Source: Bolinopsis microptera (taxonomy: Eukaryota > Ctenophora > Tentaculata > Lobata > Bolinopsidae). From it: a stretch of 64,000 bases of DNA. A program made the position numbers and the translations under genes. The DNA lies in assembly GCF_026151205.1 (NCBI RefSeq), contig NC_087080.1:1125812-1189811 (forward strand), given 5' to 3'. The notes under the pieces were generated by a model. The model was not told where the DNA came from and did no database searches. It worked only from the letters and a program-made list of their open reading frames with translations. This document shows, piece by piece, positions 63,703 through 64,000 of this stretch; the first letter of the stretch is position 1, and each line of letters begins with the position of its first letter.

Positions 63703-64000
63703 TAGTCACTTCCATGGATGTTTTATACTCCTCTGATGCCAACTTTGATAAAACTGGTATGCCTAGTCCCCCACATCGTACGGGTAGCGCAACCGTTCTT
63801 CTCTCTAATGGTGTAATAGGGCATCCAAATAAAGCCGGTATGAGTTTCTCATCGATAAGCATGTCAAGAGGTTGCAAGTATTGATCTAGACCTTCAATTG
63901 TTCTCATGAAGTATGTCATTTTGTGCCTAACTCCATGAGTGAATGCTGCATATGCTGCTTGTGGATGGGATTGACCAAAATCAGATAATTTGTTGATCAT

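Larger units (their letters stand above)
62055..64000 (-). mobile_element. retrotransposon 3' part (HALxC..GG / RHN..RD family), split by a MITE
   Basis: A minus-strand retroelement enters from the right edge. 64000 to about 63705 codes for a post-RT region (QPHAAYAAFTHG-like opening, TYFMRTIEGLDQYLQP, PALFGCPITPLERR, CGGLGIPVLSKLA). 63118 to 62179 continues as a C-terminal domain: CVCGAKMDINHALNCPRGGY, RHNSVRDF, PDVRARGFYRPGQ, YFDIKFLNPNS and CIRGTRSS. The His/Cys cluster and the D...PD...FDIK pattern suggest a zinc-binding, restriction-nuclease-like domain. The family is widespread in invertebrate genomes; I cannot place it in a clade. An A run (T17 on plus, 62064-62081) about 100 bp past the stop looks like its tail. 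Confidence 0.75.

Noticed and set aside
63555..63884. 109-codon plus frame
   Set aside because: Antisense to the retrotransposon ORF and running through the MITE end.

Overview
The window is nuclear DNA from an animal. Its genes have many small GT-AG introns, and it carries a FAU-type ubiquitin-like/S30 fusion gene, an ABCF1 gene and a Mu-class glutathione S-transferase, all recognisable as animal proteins. It also holds a Penelope-like element, several LINEs, a tRNA-derived SINE and MITEs. The species cannot be named from sequence. The AT-rich background, the mix of elements and the extreme load of minisatellites suggest a marine invertebrate, perhaps non-bilaterian; that is inference.

Layout. 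At 1-672 (minus) lies the GIY-YIG end of a Penelope-like retroelement. From 9204 down to 2319 (minus) are 11 exons of ABCF1; the rest of its second ATPase domain is not in the window. FAU (10291-9439, minus) sits just upstream, and a complete five-exon GST Mu gene (14021-11520, minus) follows; a LINE fragment lies antisense in one GST intron. From 14.0 to 23 kb there is no host gene that I can support, only a SINE, a duplicated GC-rich module with hairpins, and a LINE whose endonuclease region is split by a second LINE. From 24.1 to 27.7 kb there is an array of about 98 copies of a 37-bp unit, which runs directly into the first coding exon of an unknown seven-exon plus-strand gene (27726-30976). 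A second unknown plus-strand gene, rich in Gln, Asn and Pro, spans 34625-41667. A third can be assembled from phase-compatible exons at 49.3-59.2 kb. The right end (60.9-64 kb) carries two related TA-flanked MITEs and a retrotransposon ORF that one of them interrupts.

The most unusual property is structural. Many tandem arrays are not random intronic satellites: their unit contains an exon-intron junction of the adjacent gene, with a few to about 25 coding bases (about 70 in one case) plus the GT donor or AG acceptor, copied 2 to about 76 times. I see this at two ABCF1 exons, both unknown genes with complete models and the third gene, at about nine junctions in all. A second theme is that many otherwise unrelated arrays share a GGTAACC/GTTACC core. 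Exon models rest on splice signals, phase agreement and, for ABCF1, FAU and GST, clear protein similarity. The models of the unknown genes are predictions.
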